A stretch of DNA of 64,000 nt, from assembly GCF_020194955.2 (NCBI RefSeq), contig NZ_JAFCIY020000036.1, positions 1-64,000 of the forward strand, given 5' to 3'. The notes beneath the pieces are model-generated. The model did no database searches. It was not told where the DNA came from and saw only the letters and a list, made by a program, of their open reading frames with translations. Shown here in pieces: positions 25,755 through 34,926 of the stretch; positions within the stretch are counted from its first letter, which is position 1; every line of letters begins with the position of its first letter. This stretch comes from Desulfuromonas sp. CSMB_57 (GTDB lineage Bacteria > Desulfobacterota > Desulfuromonadia > Desulfuromonadales > Syntrophotaleaceae). The translations under genes were made by a program, and so were the position numbers.

Positions 25755-27112
25755 ACGCCGATTTCTCCATGGTGAATCTCGCGCAGCGACAACGCCGGCG
25801 CCGGCTTGATGAACTCGCGCCCCGCCAGGCGGCAGGCATCCCAGGCGCCGCAGGCCGGACACCGCCCCTGCCAGTCGGCGGTTTCTACACCGCACCGTTC
25901 GCAGGCAAAGGCAAAGGCCAGCCGGCCGTTGGCCGCAACGGCCTGGCGGAACTCGCGAATGGCCATCTCCGGCCGATCGCGCCGGGCATGCACTTCCGCC
26001 AGCAGATGGTGCAACTGGGGAAAGTCGGCGCCGCTCTTTTCGATCTCGCTCAACAGCTCCAAGGCCTCATCGACCATTTCCAGGCGCAGGCAGAACTTGC
26101 CGTAGAACAGCCGCAAAAGCAAATCCTCCGGCCGCGCCTGCGCTGCTGCCCGGTAGAAAGCCAGCAAACCGCTTGGGTCCTCCGCAGCCAGGGCCAGCTC
26201 TTCGAGGCGGGACAGAAACACGCCCTGGCCGAACTGGTCGTAGCCCTGCTGCCAGACGGTGGCCGCCTCTTCATGGTTCTGCAGACCGCACAGGGCATCG
26301 CCGAGCAGCACCTGGGCCGGCGCATAGTCGGGGCGCTCCTTGACCAGCGACTTCAGCTCCGCGGCCGCCGAATCGAAACGGCTGTCCGCAAGGGCTTGGC
26401 GGGCTTTCTCGAGACGCAGCGCGGCGAGGGTGTCGGATTCCGTGGCCAGCACCGCTTCCGGCGCCTTCTTGACGATGCGACGCTGCAGATCGAGGGCTTC
26501 GCCCCAGCGCTCGCCGCGCATGTGCAGATCCCGCAGCCGTCGCAGGGCCTCGGCATTGTCGCCTTCGAGGGCCAGAATGCCGCGATAGGCGTTGAGCGCC
26601 TCTTCCGTCTGGCCGCCGGCCAGATAACCTTCGCCGAGCCGAAACAGCACTTCGAGATTGTCCGGAGCCAGTTTCTGAGCCCTCTGCAGGCAGCTGATGC
26701 TCTCCGTGGCGGCGCCTTCCAAGCGGTACAGTTTGGCCAGGGCCAGTACCACCTCGACGCGGGAAGCATCGAGATCCAGCGCCTTCTGCAACAGCCGCCG
26801 GGCTTTTTTGAAGTCACCGGAAAGAATCCGCTCGTTGCCCTGCTGGTAGAGACTGGAAACAGAGCGGGCCTTTTTCTCCCGCCGGCTGCGCCGCCAATCC
26901 TTGAGCAGATGGGCGATGGCGCCGTACAGATGAAACAGATAGCCGATCAGCAACCCGAGGAGCATGCTGCCCACCACCAGAACCGCCAGGGAGGTGGTGA
27001 CCTCCTGGCCGGGCCAGAAGATGATGGCGACCTGTTCCGGATTGAGGTTGAAAAAGAAGATGAACATGGCCAGAAACAGGATCACCAGCAACAGAAATGC
27101 CATCAGGGTCAT
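25751..27112 (-). CDS. LapA-LapB fusion: membrane-anchored TPR protein with rubredoxin-like tail
   Basis: A 453-residue protein. Residues 1-75 contain two membrane helices (about 3-21 and 42-62) in the pattern of LapA (DUF1049). Residues about 85-410 are tetratricopeptide repeats. The tail has a zinc-ribbon of rubredoxin type, CERCG and then CPACG. In E. coli, LapA and LapB are separate proteins; LapB scaffolds lipopolysaccharide assembly and controls LpxC proteolysis, and its rubredoxin domain is required. Here both are in one chain, so the protein supplies its own membrane anchor. The start at 27112 has GAGGAG 7 bases upstream; ATG at 27103 is an alternative. It is 68 bases downstream of rlmH and overlaps gpmI. 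Confidence 0.85.
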   Translation of the reverse strand: MTLMAFLLLVILFLAMFIFFFNLNPEQVAIIFWPGQEVTTSLAVLVVGSMLLGLLIGYLFHLYGAIAHLLKDWRRSRREKKARSVSSLYQQGNERILSGDFKKARRLLQKALDLDASRVEVVLALAKLYRLEGAATESISCLQRAQKLAPDNLEVLFRLGEGYLAGGQTEEALNAYRGILALEGDNAEALRRLRDLHMRGERWGEALDLQRRIVKKAPEAVLATESDTLAALRLEKARQALADSRFDSAAAELKSLVKERPDYAPAQVLLGDALCGLQNHEEAATVWQQGYDQFGQGVFLSRLEELALAAEDPSGLLAFYRAAAQARPEDLLLRLFYGKFCLRLEMVDEALELLSEIEKSGADFPQLHHLLAEVHARRDRPEMAIREFRQAVAANGRLAFAFACERCGVETADWQGRCPACGAWDACRLAGREFIKPAPALSLREIHHGEIGV

Positions 27113-27180
27113 GATCGGCTCCTCGATTCTCCGCCTCCGGCTTGCGCCGGGATTATGGACAGCGGGCGGCATGCGCCGCG

Positions 27181-27651
27181 CTAACGGTTATGGTACGGTT
27201 CATTGCGCAGAATGGTCAGGCCCCGATAGAGCTGCTCCAGCAGCAGCAGGCGCGCCATCTGATGGGTCAGGGTCAGGCTCGACAGGGACCAGACCAGGTC
27301 GGCCCGCTGCCGGACGGCGTCGCTCAGCCCGTAGGCGCCGCCGATAATGAATACCAGTTCGGCGGTACCCTGCAGCATGTGCTTGCCCAGCAACTCGGCA
27401 ACCCCTTCCGAGGTGTAGGAACGACCGCGTTCGTCCAGGGCGATGACCCAGGCCCCGTCCGGAACCTTATCCAGGATGCGGCGGCCCTCCCGCTCCTGGA
27501 GATAGGCCGGCTCGGCCCGGGCCGCCTTCTCCTCCTTCAACTCCAGCGTCCGCATCGGCAGGTAGCGCTGCAGGCGCCCCCCATAGTCCTCGGCGCCATC
27601 GCGCAGATAGGGCAGGGACAGGCGGCCGACGCAGACCAGGCTGAGCTTCAT
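27181..27651 (-). CDS. rlmH: 23S rRNA (pseudouridine1915-N3)-methyltransferase
   Basis: A 156-residue SPOUT methyltransferase that methylates pseudouridine 1915 in helix 69 of 23S rRNA. The knot region ELVFIIGGAYGLSDAVRQRADLVWSLSSLTLTHQMAR, read here in parts, is the family hallmark, with GGAYGL binding AdoMet and LTHQMARLLLLEQLYR closing the domain. N-terminus MKLSLVCVG and C-terminus YHNR are typical, and length is as usual. It overlaps rsfS by 4 bases, the standard rsfS-rlmH pair. Confidence 0.96.
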   Translation of the reverse strand: MKLSLVCVGRLSLPYLRDGAEDYGGRLQRYLPMRTLELKEEKAARAEPAYLQEREGRRILDKVPDGAWVIALDERGRSYTSEGVAELLGKHMLQGTAELVFIIGGAYGLSDAVRQRADLVWSLSSLTLTHQMARLLLLEQLYRGLTILRNEPYHNR

Positions 27652-28028
27652 GCCCTCCCGGTCCGACCGGTTTCGGGCTCGGCATCCGGTATGGAAACTT
27701 CCGGGGCCTGTCGCCAGAGCCCTTCCAGATCGTAATACTGCCGCACCGGCTCCTGAAAGACATGCACCATGACATCCCCGTAATCGAGGAGAATCCAGCG
27801 CCCTTCCTGCTGACCCTCCACCGCCAGGGGGCGCAGTTCGTGATCCTTTTTCAGGCCGGTTTCGATGGACTCGGCGATGGCCTGCACTTGGCGGTCGGAG
27901 CGGCCGGAGACGATGAGCACGAAGTCGGTCAGGGAGGAAAGTCCCGTCACATCCAGCAAACGCAGATCAAAGCCCTTTTTTTCCAGGGCATAGGCGGCAC
28001 AGAGCAGAGCTTCTTGTTTGGCGTGCAA
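27648..28028 (-). CDS. rsfS: ribosomal silencing factor RsfS (Iojap family)
   Basis: A 126-residue Iojap protein that binds L14 and blocks subunit joining when nutrients are short. The family motifs are visible: FDLRLLDVTGLSSLTDFVLIVSGRSDRQVQAIAESI in overlapping pieces, GRWILLDYGDVMVHVF and the final YYDLEGLW. The start is TTG at 28028 with AAAGG about 10 bases before it; no in-frame ATG would give a full N-terminus. It begins 3 bases after the nadD stop and overlaps rlmH by 4. Confidence 0.95.
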   Translation of the reverse strand: MHAKQEALLCAAYALEKKGFDLRLLDVTGLSSLTDFVLIVSGRSDRQVQAIAESIETGLKKDHELRPLAVEGQQEGRWILLDYGDVMVHVFQEPVRQYYDLEGLWRQAPEVSIPDAEPETGRTGRA

Positions 28029-28031
28029 AAT

Positions 28032-28694
28032 TCAGCACCTTTCACGGCAACGGTAGAGACCGTGCCTGTCGATATAGTCGGCCACGGCGGCCGGCACCAG
28101 ATAGCGCAGCGAACGGCCGGCGGCCACCAGCTTGCGGATATGGGTCGAAGAGATATCGAGGAATGTTTCGCTCAGAAAAATCACCCGGTTGCCGCTGCGA
28201 TGCAGCAACCGCCCGCCTTGGTCATCGTAACAGAACTGGTCCTGGATGACAACGGGCAGCAGTCGCAAGGGATCATCGCCGGCGCTGCCGGGCCGGGCCG
28301 CCACCACCAGGTTGGCCAAGTCGAACAGCCGCGGATAGTCCTTCCAGATCTCCAGGCTACGGTAGGAGTCCATGCCGATGATGAAATAGAATTCGTCATC
28401 CGGATACTCTTCGCGCAGCAGTTCCAGGGTACGCACCGAATAGCTTTTGCCCGGCCGCCGCGCCTCCAGGTCGCTGACGGCGAACTGCGGGTGGTCGGCG
28501 ATGGCCGCCCGGACCATGGCGCACCGATGGGCAAAGGGGATGTCGTCGGCCAGGGCCTTGTGGGGCGGCATGGCCGCCGGGATGAACAGCACCCGATCCA
28601 GCCCGCACAGTTCACGCACCTCTTCAGCCACCCGCAGATGGGCCAGATGGATGGGGTTGAAGGTGCCCCCCAGAATGCCGAGCTTGGCGGTCAC
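28032..28694 (-). CDS. nadD: nicotinate-nucleotide adenylyltransferase
   Basis: A 220-residue nucleotidyltransferase that makes nicotinate adenine dinucleotide in NAD synthesis. The ATP-binding motif GGTFNPIHLAHL at the N-terminus and ISSTHIRK near the C-terminus are diagnostic, with FIIGMDSYRSLEIWKDY in between. The start is GTG at 28694, 2 bases after the proA stop, so it is coupled to proA. It sits in the widely conserved proA-nadD-rsfS order. Confidence 0.96.
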   Translation of the reverse strand: MTAKLGILGGTFNPIHLAHLRVAEEVRELCGLDRVLFIPAAMPPHKALADDIPFAHRCAMVRAAIADHPQFAVSDLEARRPGKSYSVRTLELLREEYPDDEFYFIIGMDSYRSLEIWKDYPRLFDLANLVVAARPGSAGDDPLRLLPVVIQDQFCYDDQGGRLLHRSGNRVIFLSETFLDISSTHIRKLVAAGRSLRYLVPAAVADYIDRHGLYRCRERC

Positions 28695-28696
28695 CC

Positions 28697-29953
28697 TCAG
28701 GCCCGGACCTGGCCGTCCCCGAAGACGATGAACTTGCGGGTGGTCAAATCTTCCAGACCCATGGGACCGAAGGAATGCAGCTTGGTAGTGGAAATGCCGA
28801 TCTCGGCGCCCAGACCGAACTGGTTGCCGTCGGAAAAACGCGACGAGGCATTGACCATCACCACGCTGGAATTGATCTCGCGCAGAAAACGCTGTGAATT
28901 GGCATAGTCGCGGGTGACGATGACCTCGGTGTGCAGGGAGCCGTAGCGCTGGATATGGGCGATGGCCTCATCCAGACCGTCGACCACCTTGACCGCCAGG
29001 ATCAGATCCAGGAATTCGGCGCCCCAATCCTCCTCGACGGCCGCCTTGATGTTCGGGGCATGCTGCCGGGTGGTCGGGCAACCGCGCAGTTCGACACCGA
29101 GGGCGGCCAGGGTCGCGGCAATGCGCGGCACGAAGGTCGCCGCGGCCGCCCGGTGAACGAGCAGGGTTTCCATGGCGTTGCATACCCCCGGTCGCTGCAC
29201 CTTGGCGTTGATGCAGATCTTTTCCGCCATGTCGAGGTCGGCATCGGCGTCGACGAAGGTATGGCAGACCCCCTTGTAGTGCTTGATGACCGGGATGCGG
29301 GAGTTTTCGCTGACAAAGCGGATCAGCCCCTCGCCACCGCGGGGAATGATGAGATCGATGTACTCCTCCAGCTGCAGCAGTTCCGTCACCGCCGCCCGAT
29401 CCGTGGTGGTGACCACCTGCAGGGCGCCGTCCGGCAGCCCCATGGCCGTCAACTGGCCCTTGAGGATGGCGCCGATGGCGACGTTGGAATGAATCGCCTC
29501 GGAGCCGCCGCGCAGTACCACGGCGTTACCGCTCTTCAGGCACAGACCGGCGGCATCGGCGGTGACGTTGGGCCGCGACTCGAAAATGATGCCGATGACC
29601 CCCAGGGGAATGCGCATGCGACCGACCTGAATGCCGCTGGGACGGCGCCACATGCCGGTGATCTCGCCGACGGGATCGGGCAGTTCCGCCACTTCCCGCA
29701 AACCGTCCGCCATGGCCCTGATACGGTCCGCATCGAGGCGCAACCGATCAAGCATGGCCGTGGACAGGCCTTTTTCGCGGCCGTTGGCGAGGTCCTTGGC
29801 ATTGGCCTCGATGAGAGCCGGTGTTTCCCGCTCCAGGGCCTCGGCCATGCGCCGCAGCAGATCGTTCTTGACGGTGGTGGACAGCTGCGCCAGAGTTCTC
29901 GACGCGTCCCGGGCCTGGCCGGCCAACTGCAGCATTTCCTCCCGCAGGGTCAT
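28697..29953 (-). CDS. proA: glutamate-5-semialdehyde dehydrogenase (gamma-glutamyl phosphate reductase)
   Basis: A 418-residue enzyme that reduces gamma-glutamyl phosphate with NADPH, the second step of proline synthesis. It is an aldehyde-dehydrogenase-fold protein with the catalytic cysteine in the [16 protein letters not shown] segment, [14 protein letters not shown], and the C-terminal [22 protein letters not shown]. Length and ends match the family. A GGAG site precedes the ATG. It lies 115 bases after proB, a gap with no gene, and runs straight into nadD. Confidence 0.97.
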   Translation of the reverse strand: MTLREEMLQLAGQARDASRTLAQLSTTVKNDLLRRMAEALERETPALIEANAKDLANGREKGLSTAMLDRLRLDADRIRAMADGLREVAELPDPVGEITGMWRRPSGIQVGRMRIPLGVIGIIFESRPNVTADAAGLCLKSGNAVVLRGGSEAIHSNVAIGAILKGQLTAMGLPDGALQVVTTTDRAAVTELLQLEEYIDLIIPRGGEGLIRFVSENSRIPVIKHYKGVCHTFVDADADLDMAEKICINAKVQRPGVCNAMETLLVHRAAAATFVPRIAATLAALGVELRGCPTTRQHAPNIKAAVEEDWGAEFLDLILAVKVVDGLDEAIAHIQRYGSLHTEVIVTRDYANSQRFLREINSSVVMVNASSRFSDGNQFGLGAEIGISTTKLHSFGPMGLEDLTTRKFIVFGDGQVRA

Positions 29954-30068
29954 TGTTTGTCTCCTTGTAACTGCTCACTTGACGGCCTCGGAGCCCCCCC
30001 GCTGACCGGGGCGCGAAAACCTGCTCCATGGCTGCTGACTTAGTTCGTTTGCTCGACAGTCTCGCTGG

Positions 30069-31193
30069 TCAGCGTACCGCCACCACCATGTTGTCCCGAT
30101 GCACCACTTCGTCGCCGTACTTGTAGCCGAGCAGGGCTTCGATCTCGGCCGAATTGTGCCCCATGATACGGAGCAGTTCCTGGCTCGAATAGCCGACAAT
30201 GCCTTTGGCGATTTCCCGTTTCTGCTCATCGCAGATACGCACCGCATCACCGCGTTCGAAATGGCCTTCCATGGCCTTGATGCCGGAAGGCAGCAGACTT
30301 TTGCCCTTGTCCAACAACGCCCGGCGGGCCCCCTCATCGACCAGCAGGGTGCCGCGACTGCGCTTGGAGAAAGAAATCCAGTGCTTGCGGGAGCTGAGGC
30401 GCTGCCGCACGGGCAGAAAGAAGGTCCCCAACTCCTCGCCGGCCAGAACGCGCGGCAGGATTTCCGGCAGACGACCATTGACGATGATGGTGCCGACCCC
30501 ATAGAGACTGGCGCGTTTGGCGGCCTCGACCTTGGTGGCCATGCCGCCGGTGCCGACCATTGAACCGGCGCCACCGGCCATGGCTTCGATCTCCGGAGTC
30601 ACCTGCTCCACCAGGGACAGTCTGCGCGCCTCGGGGTTGGTCTTGGGATTGCTGTCGTAAAGACCGTCGACGTCGGACAGGATCACCAGCAGATCGGCCT
30701 CCGCCAGGCTGGTGATCAGGGCAGACAGGTTGTCGTTGTCGCCGAAGCGGATTTCCTGAACCACCACCGTGTCGTTTTCATTGATGATGGGCGTAACCCG
30801 GTATTCGAGCAGGGTCATGAGGGTGTTGCGGGCATTGAGAAACCGGCGCCGGTTGGCCAGGTCATCCCCGGTCAGCAGAATCTGCGCCACCACCCGGTTG
30901 TAGGGCTGAAAGGCTTCCTTGTAGGCCCGCATCAGGCGACTCTGGCCGATGGCGGCGGCGGCCTGCTTGAGAACGATGGTCGGCGGCCGGCCGACGATGC
31001 CCAGGGCACCCTTGCCCGTGGCCACGGCCCCGGACGAGACCAGGACCACCTCCATGCCTTGGTCCCACAGGGTACAGATGTCCTTGGACAGGGCCCGGAT
31101 AACCTCCAGGTCAAGCCCGTCCTGGCCGAAGATAACCCCGCTGCCGACTTTCACCACGACCCTTTTGACCGAGCCGAGAAGTTCCCCGCGCAT
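30069..31193 (-). CDS. proB: glutamate 5-kinase
   Basis: A 374-residue enzyme that phosphorylates glutamate in the first step of proline synthesis. An amino-acid-kinase domain (residues about 8-260; VVVKVGSGVI, VLVSSGAVATGKGAL, INENDTV, DVDGLYDSNP, GTGGMATKVEAAK) is followed by a PUA domain (about 280-370; LLVDEGARRAL). The start at 31193 is set by the family N-terminus (MRGELLGSVKRVVVKVGS); the frame stays open 65 codons further, but that stretch is the structured RNA at 31233-31392 and is not protein. Proline feedback inhibition is usual for the family. Confidence 0.95.
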   Translation of the reverse strand: MRGELLGSVKRVVVKVGSGVIFGQDGLDLEVIRALSKDICTLWDQGMEVVLVSSGAVATGKGALGIVGRPPTIVLKQAAAAIGQSRLMRAYKEAFQPYNRVVAQILLTGDDLANRRRFLNARNTLMTLLEYRVTPIINENDTVVVQEIRFGDNDNLSALITSLAEADLLVILSDVDGLYDSNPKTNPEARRLSLVEQVTPEIEAMAGGAGSMVGTGGMATKVEAAKRASLYGVGTIIVNGRLPEILPRVLAGEELGTFFLPVRQRLSSRKHWISFSKRSRGTLLVDEGARRALLDKGKSLLPSGIKAMEGHFERGDAVRICDEQKREIAKGIVGYSSQELLRIMGHNSAEIEALLGYKYGDEVVHRDNMVVAVR

Positions 31194-31232
31194 CCCTCGA
31201 TTCCTTTTCGGAGTTGGCAGTAATGGCTGTTT

Positions 31233-31392
31233 AAAAAACCGGGCAATTGTTCGCCAACAGGTCTCGTGCCCTCCACGCCGTAGGTGCCTGGCGCCCGGAG
31301 GGCAACCGCCAAGCCCCAGGCATGGGTTCATGCGGCCCTCGGCGTGGGGGCGCAAGACCCATCTCCACAGCTGTTGAACAGTGCTCAAACCG
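31233..31392 (-). ncRNA. ssrS: probable 6S RNA (SsrS)
   Basis: About 160 nt between obgE and proB, transcribed leftwards from a near-consensus promoter and ended by a U-run (31238-31233). The RNA folds into a rod. ACCGG at the 5' end pairs with CCGGU just before the U-run. GUUCAACAG pairs with CUGUUG..GAAC. A long stem GGUCUUGCGCCC/CCACGCCG pairs with CGGCGUGG/A/GGGCACGAGACC. An apical GCCUGG/CCAGGC arm closes it. There is an asymmetric unpaired segment in the middle. Two stretches resemble E. coli 6S RNA, CCCC..GCCGA near the 5' third and CCUACGGCG on the 3' side. 6S RNA mimics an open promoter and holds sigma-70 RNA polymerase in stationary phase. The fold and signals are seen; the 6S identity is inference. 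Another possibility is a new structured RNA. Confidence 0.7.
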
Positions 31393-31397
31393 GTACG

Positions 31398-32476
<1,079 letters not shown>

Positions 32477-32591
32477 TTATTCGTTTCAGCCGCAGACAGA
32501 AAAAGCAGAAAAGCCCGAAGCTCTCCATAGGGAACCCCGGGCCTTTCTCAAGCAGGTCGACAAACCGGTAAAGCCGTTCGCAGAGAACGTC

Positions 32592-32846
32592 TTATCCGGC
32601 GAAAACACTGACCTTTTTCTTGTCCTTGCCTTTGCGTTCGAACTTCACCACGCCGTCGATGAGGGCGAACAGGGTGTAATCCTTACCGCACCCGACATTG
32701 TTGCCGGGATGAATGGTCGTGCCGCGCTGCCGCACCAGGATCGAGCCCGCCGTCACCTGCTGACCGCCGAAGCGCTTGACGCCCAGGCGTTTGCCGGCGC
32801 TGTCGCGACCGTTCTTGGAACTGCCACCGGCTTTCTTGTGAGCCAT
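32592..32846 (-). CDS. rpmA: 50S ribosomal protein L27
   Basis: An 84-residue L27. The N-terminus [20 protein letters not shown] reaches the peptidyl-transferase centre and is intact, without the cleavable extension of Firmicutes. [14 protein letters not shown] and [17 protein letters not shown] complete the family pattern. A GGAGG site precedes the ATG. It is cotranscribed with rplU 46 bases upstream and probably with obgE 124 bases downstream. Confidence 0.98.
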   Translation of the reverse strand: MAHKKAGGSSKNGRDSAGKRLGVKRFGGQQVTAGSILVRQRGTTIHPGNNVGCGKDYTLFALIDGVVKFERKGKDKKKVSVFAG

Positions 32847-32892
32847 GGAAAACCTCCTTTGCGTCCATCCGCAAATGCCGGATGGATACTCC

Positions 32893-33201
32893 TTACGCCT
32901 CGATGCCTGTAATTTTCAGGCGGGTGATGGGCTGACGGTGTCCGTAGGTCTTGCGATAGCCCTTGCGCCGCTTGGAGTGGAACACCAGGACTTTTTTGTC
33001 CTTGTCCTGCTCGACAATGCGGGCGACGACTTTCGCGCCAGGCAATAGAGGTGTTCCGATCTTAACCTCTTCTCCGCCGACCATGAGGACCTCGTTCAGC
33101 TCCACCGTGTCACCAACCGCACCTGCGAGCTTTTCGACCTTCACCAGGTCTCCTTCGGAAACTTTGTACTGCTTTCCTCCGGTCTTGATCACCGCATACA
33201 T
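32893..33201 (-). CDS. rplU: 50S ribosomal protein L21
   Basis: A 102-residue L21 that binds 23S rRNA and sits next to L20. The motifs [38 protein letters not shown] (in parts) and [11 protein letters not shown] are diagnostic. It is the first gene of the rplU-rpmA-obgE operon and is driven by the promoter at 33249-33278. Confidence 0.98.
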   Translation of the reverse strand: MYAVIKTGGKQYKVSEGDLVKVEKLAGAVGDTVELNEVLMVGGEEVKIGTPLLPGAKVVARIVEQDKDKKVLVFHSKRRKGYRKTYGHRQPITRLKITGIEA

Positions 33202-33248
33202 ACCCGTTCACCTCACTTTCCCTTTTATCTGGCTTTCGCCGAAGGCGC

Positions 33249-33278
33249 ACTATAGATCCGGAACTTTCCGACTGTCAA
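33249..33278 (-). promoter_or_regulatory. sigma-70 promoter of rplU-rpmA-obgE
   Basis: TTGACA at 33278-33273 and TATAGT at 33254-33249 with an 18-base spacer, about 50 bases before the rplU start. A small hairpin, GCGCCTTCGGCG, lies in the untranslated leader just downstream and could be a regulatory element. The box overlaps the region directly behind the rng stop. Confidence 0.75.
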
Positions 33279-33287
33279 GGGAAAACC

Positions 33288-34799
33288 TCAGCTGGAAACC
33301 AGCTCGAACTGTTCCTGGTGAAAATCGAAGCGGGCGGTAATGACAATCTGCTTGCCGAAGGTCCTTTCCAGTTCATCCACCGCCTGCCGCTCCTCGTCGC
33401 AGATCAGGGCCGCTACCGCGGGATGCACCAGCAACGTGACCTGGCGTTCGGCGCGATGGAGAATTTCACGCCGCAGTTCCCGGAAAATTTCATAGACCAT
33501 GGTCGGCCGACTCTTGACGTAGCCCTTGCCTTCGCAGTACGGGCAAGGCTCGCACAGGGTCCGGGTGAGGTTTTCGCGCACCCGCTTGCGGGTCATTTCC
33601 ACCAGACCGAGTTCGGAAATCTTCAGGATATTGGTCTTGGCGCGATCCCCCTTGAGGGCCTCCTCGAGGGCCATGTGCACCTTTTCGCGGTGGGCCTCCT
33701 TTTCCATATCGATGAAATCGATGATGATCAGCCCGCCGATGTTGCGCAGCCGCAACTGGTAGGCCACCTCCCGTACCGCTTCCAGGTTGGTCTTGAGGAT
33801 GGTGTCCTCCAGATTGTGCTTGCCGACAAAGCGCCCGGTGTTGACGTCGATGGCAGTCAGGGCCTCGGTCTGTTCGATGATGATGTAGCCACCGCTTTTC
33901 AGCCAAACCTTGCGGCCCAGGGCGCGGGCGATCTCCACTTCGAGGCCGAAGGCGTCGAACACCGGTTCCTGCCCCTGGTAGTGTTCGATGGCGTACTGCA
34001 GGCGGGGCATGAAGGTCTCGATGAAGCGGATGATCTTGTCGTGTTCGCGCCGCGAGTCGACCACGATGCGCTGCACGTCCTCGGTGAGAATGTCACGCAA
34101 TACCTTGCTGGTCACATCGAGATCGGAGAAGATCAGGCAGGGTGCCTTGTTGCTGTCCCGGATGGAGGTGATGTCCTGCCATAGACCGGCCAGAAAATCG
34201 CGATCGGCGCGCAGGTCCTCCTCGCTTTTGCCTTCCGAGGCGGTGCGGACGATAAAGCCGGAACCGGGCGGCCGGATGGCCTCGATAATACCGCGCAGAC
34301 GCTCCTTTTCCTCTTCGTTTTCGATGCGTCGCGAAATGCCGATGTGGTCCACCGTCGGCATGTAGACCAGATGCCTTCCCGGCAGGGAGATGTGGGAGGT
34401 GATACGGGCGCCTTTGGTGCCGATGGGTTCCTTGGAAACCTGGACCAGCACCTCCTGCCCTTCCTGCAGCAGATTCTCGATGGGCGGCAGGGTCGCCACC
34501 TCCCGGCCGTCTTCTTCCGGCAACCGGACGCCGTTGTCGCCTTCATCGACGAAACGCTCCACCGCCTTCATTTCATCGAGCACATCCGCTACGTAAAGAA
34601 AAGCCGCTTTTTCCAGGCCGATATCGACAAAGGCGGCCTGCATGCCGGGCAGGACCCGAATGACCCGTCCCTTGTAAATGTTGCCCACAATCCCCCGTTC
34701 CCGGGTACGCTCGATGTACAACTCGGCAATGTGGCTGTTCTCGAGGAGCGCCACCCGGGTTTCGTGGGACGTCGTATTGATGACCAGTTCCTTGGTCAT
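33288..34799 (-). CDS. rng: ribonuclease G / Rne-Rng family endoribonuclease
   Basis: A 503-residue RNase G. It starts MTKELVINTTSHETRVALLE, followed by an S1 RNA-binding domain (about 38-125; GNIYKGRVIRVLPGMQAAFVDIG in parts), then the DNase I-like catalytic part with LTAIDVNTGRFVGK and IIIDFIDMEKEAHR. The zinc-link is CEPCPYC, which joins dimers. It lacks the long C-terminal scaffold of RNase E. It matures 16S rRNA 5' ends and degrades mRNA. GGGAGG precedes the ATG at 34799. It is paired with the radical SAM/DUF2344 gene upstream, a common neighbour in this lineage. Confidence 0.95.
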   Translation of the reverse strand: MTKELVINTTSHETRVALLENSHIAELYIERTRERGIVGNIYKGRVIRVLPGMQAAFVDIGLEKAAFLYVADVLDEMKAVERFVDEGDNGVRLPEEDGREVATLPPIENLLQEGQEVLVQVSKEPIGTKGARITSHISLPGRHLVYMPTVDHIGISRRIENEEEKERLRGIIEAIRPPGSGFIVRTASEGKSEEDLRADRDFLAGLWQDITSIRDSNKAPCLIFSDLDVTSKVLRDILTEDVQRIVVDSRREHDKIIRFIETFMPRLQYAIEHYQGQEPVFDAFGLEVEIARALGRKVWLKSGGYIIIEQTEALTAIDVNTGRFVGKHNLEDTILKTNLEAVREVAYQLRLRNIGGLIIIDFIDMEKEAHREKVHMALEEALKGDRAKTNILKISELGLVEMTRKRVRENLTRTLCEPCPYCEGKGYVKSRPTMVYEIFRELRREILHRAERQVTLLVHPAVAALICDEERQAVDELERTFGKQIVITARFDFHQEQFELVSS

Positions 34800-34926
34800 G
34801 AAACCTCCCTGTGCAGCAAAGAAATCGAAAATGCCTGACGGCAAGGGATTAAAGCCATGCGCTGCCCCGGTCGTCTGCAAGACAATGAATCTAATTATAA
34901 ACCAGATTTCGCATCCGAGCCGCAGC

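Noticed and set aside
27113-27172. Upstream start of the LapA/LapB-like gene
   Set aside because: The extra residues are charged and precede the membrane helix without a ribosome site; GAGGAG fits the ATG at 27112.
31194-31388. 65-codon N-terminal extension or leader peptide of proB
   Set aside because: The stretch coincides with a structured RNA that has its own promoter and terminator, and the ProB family starts at 31193.
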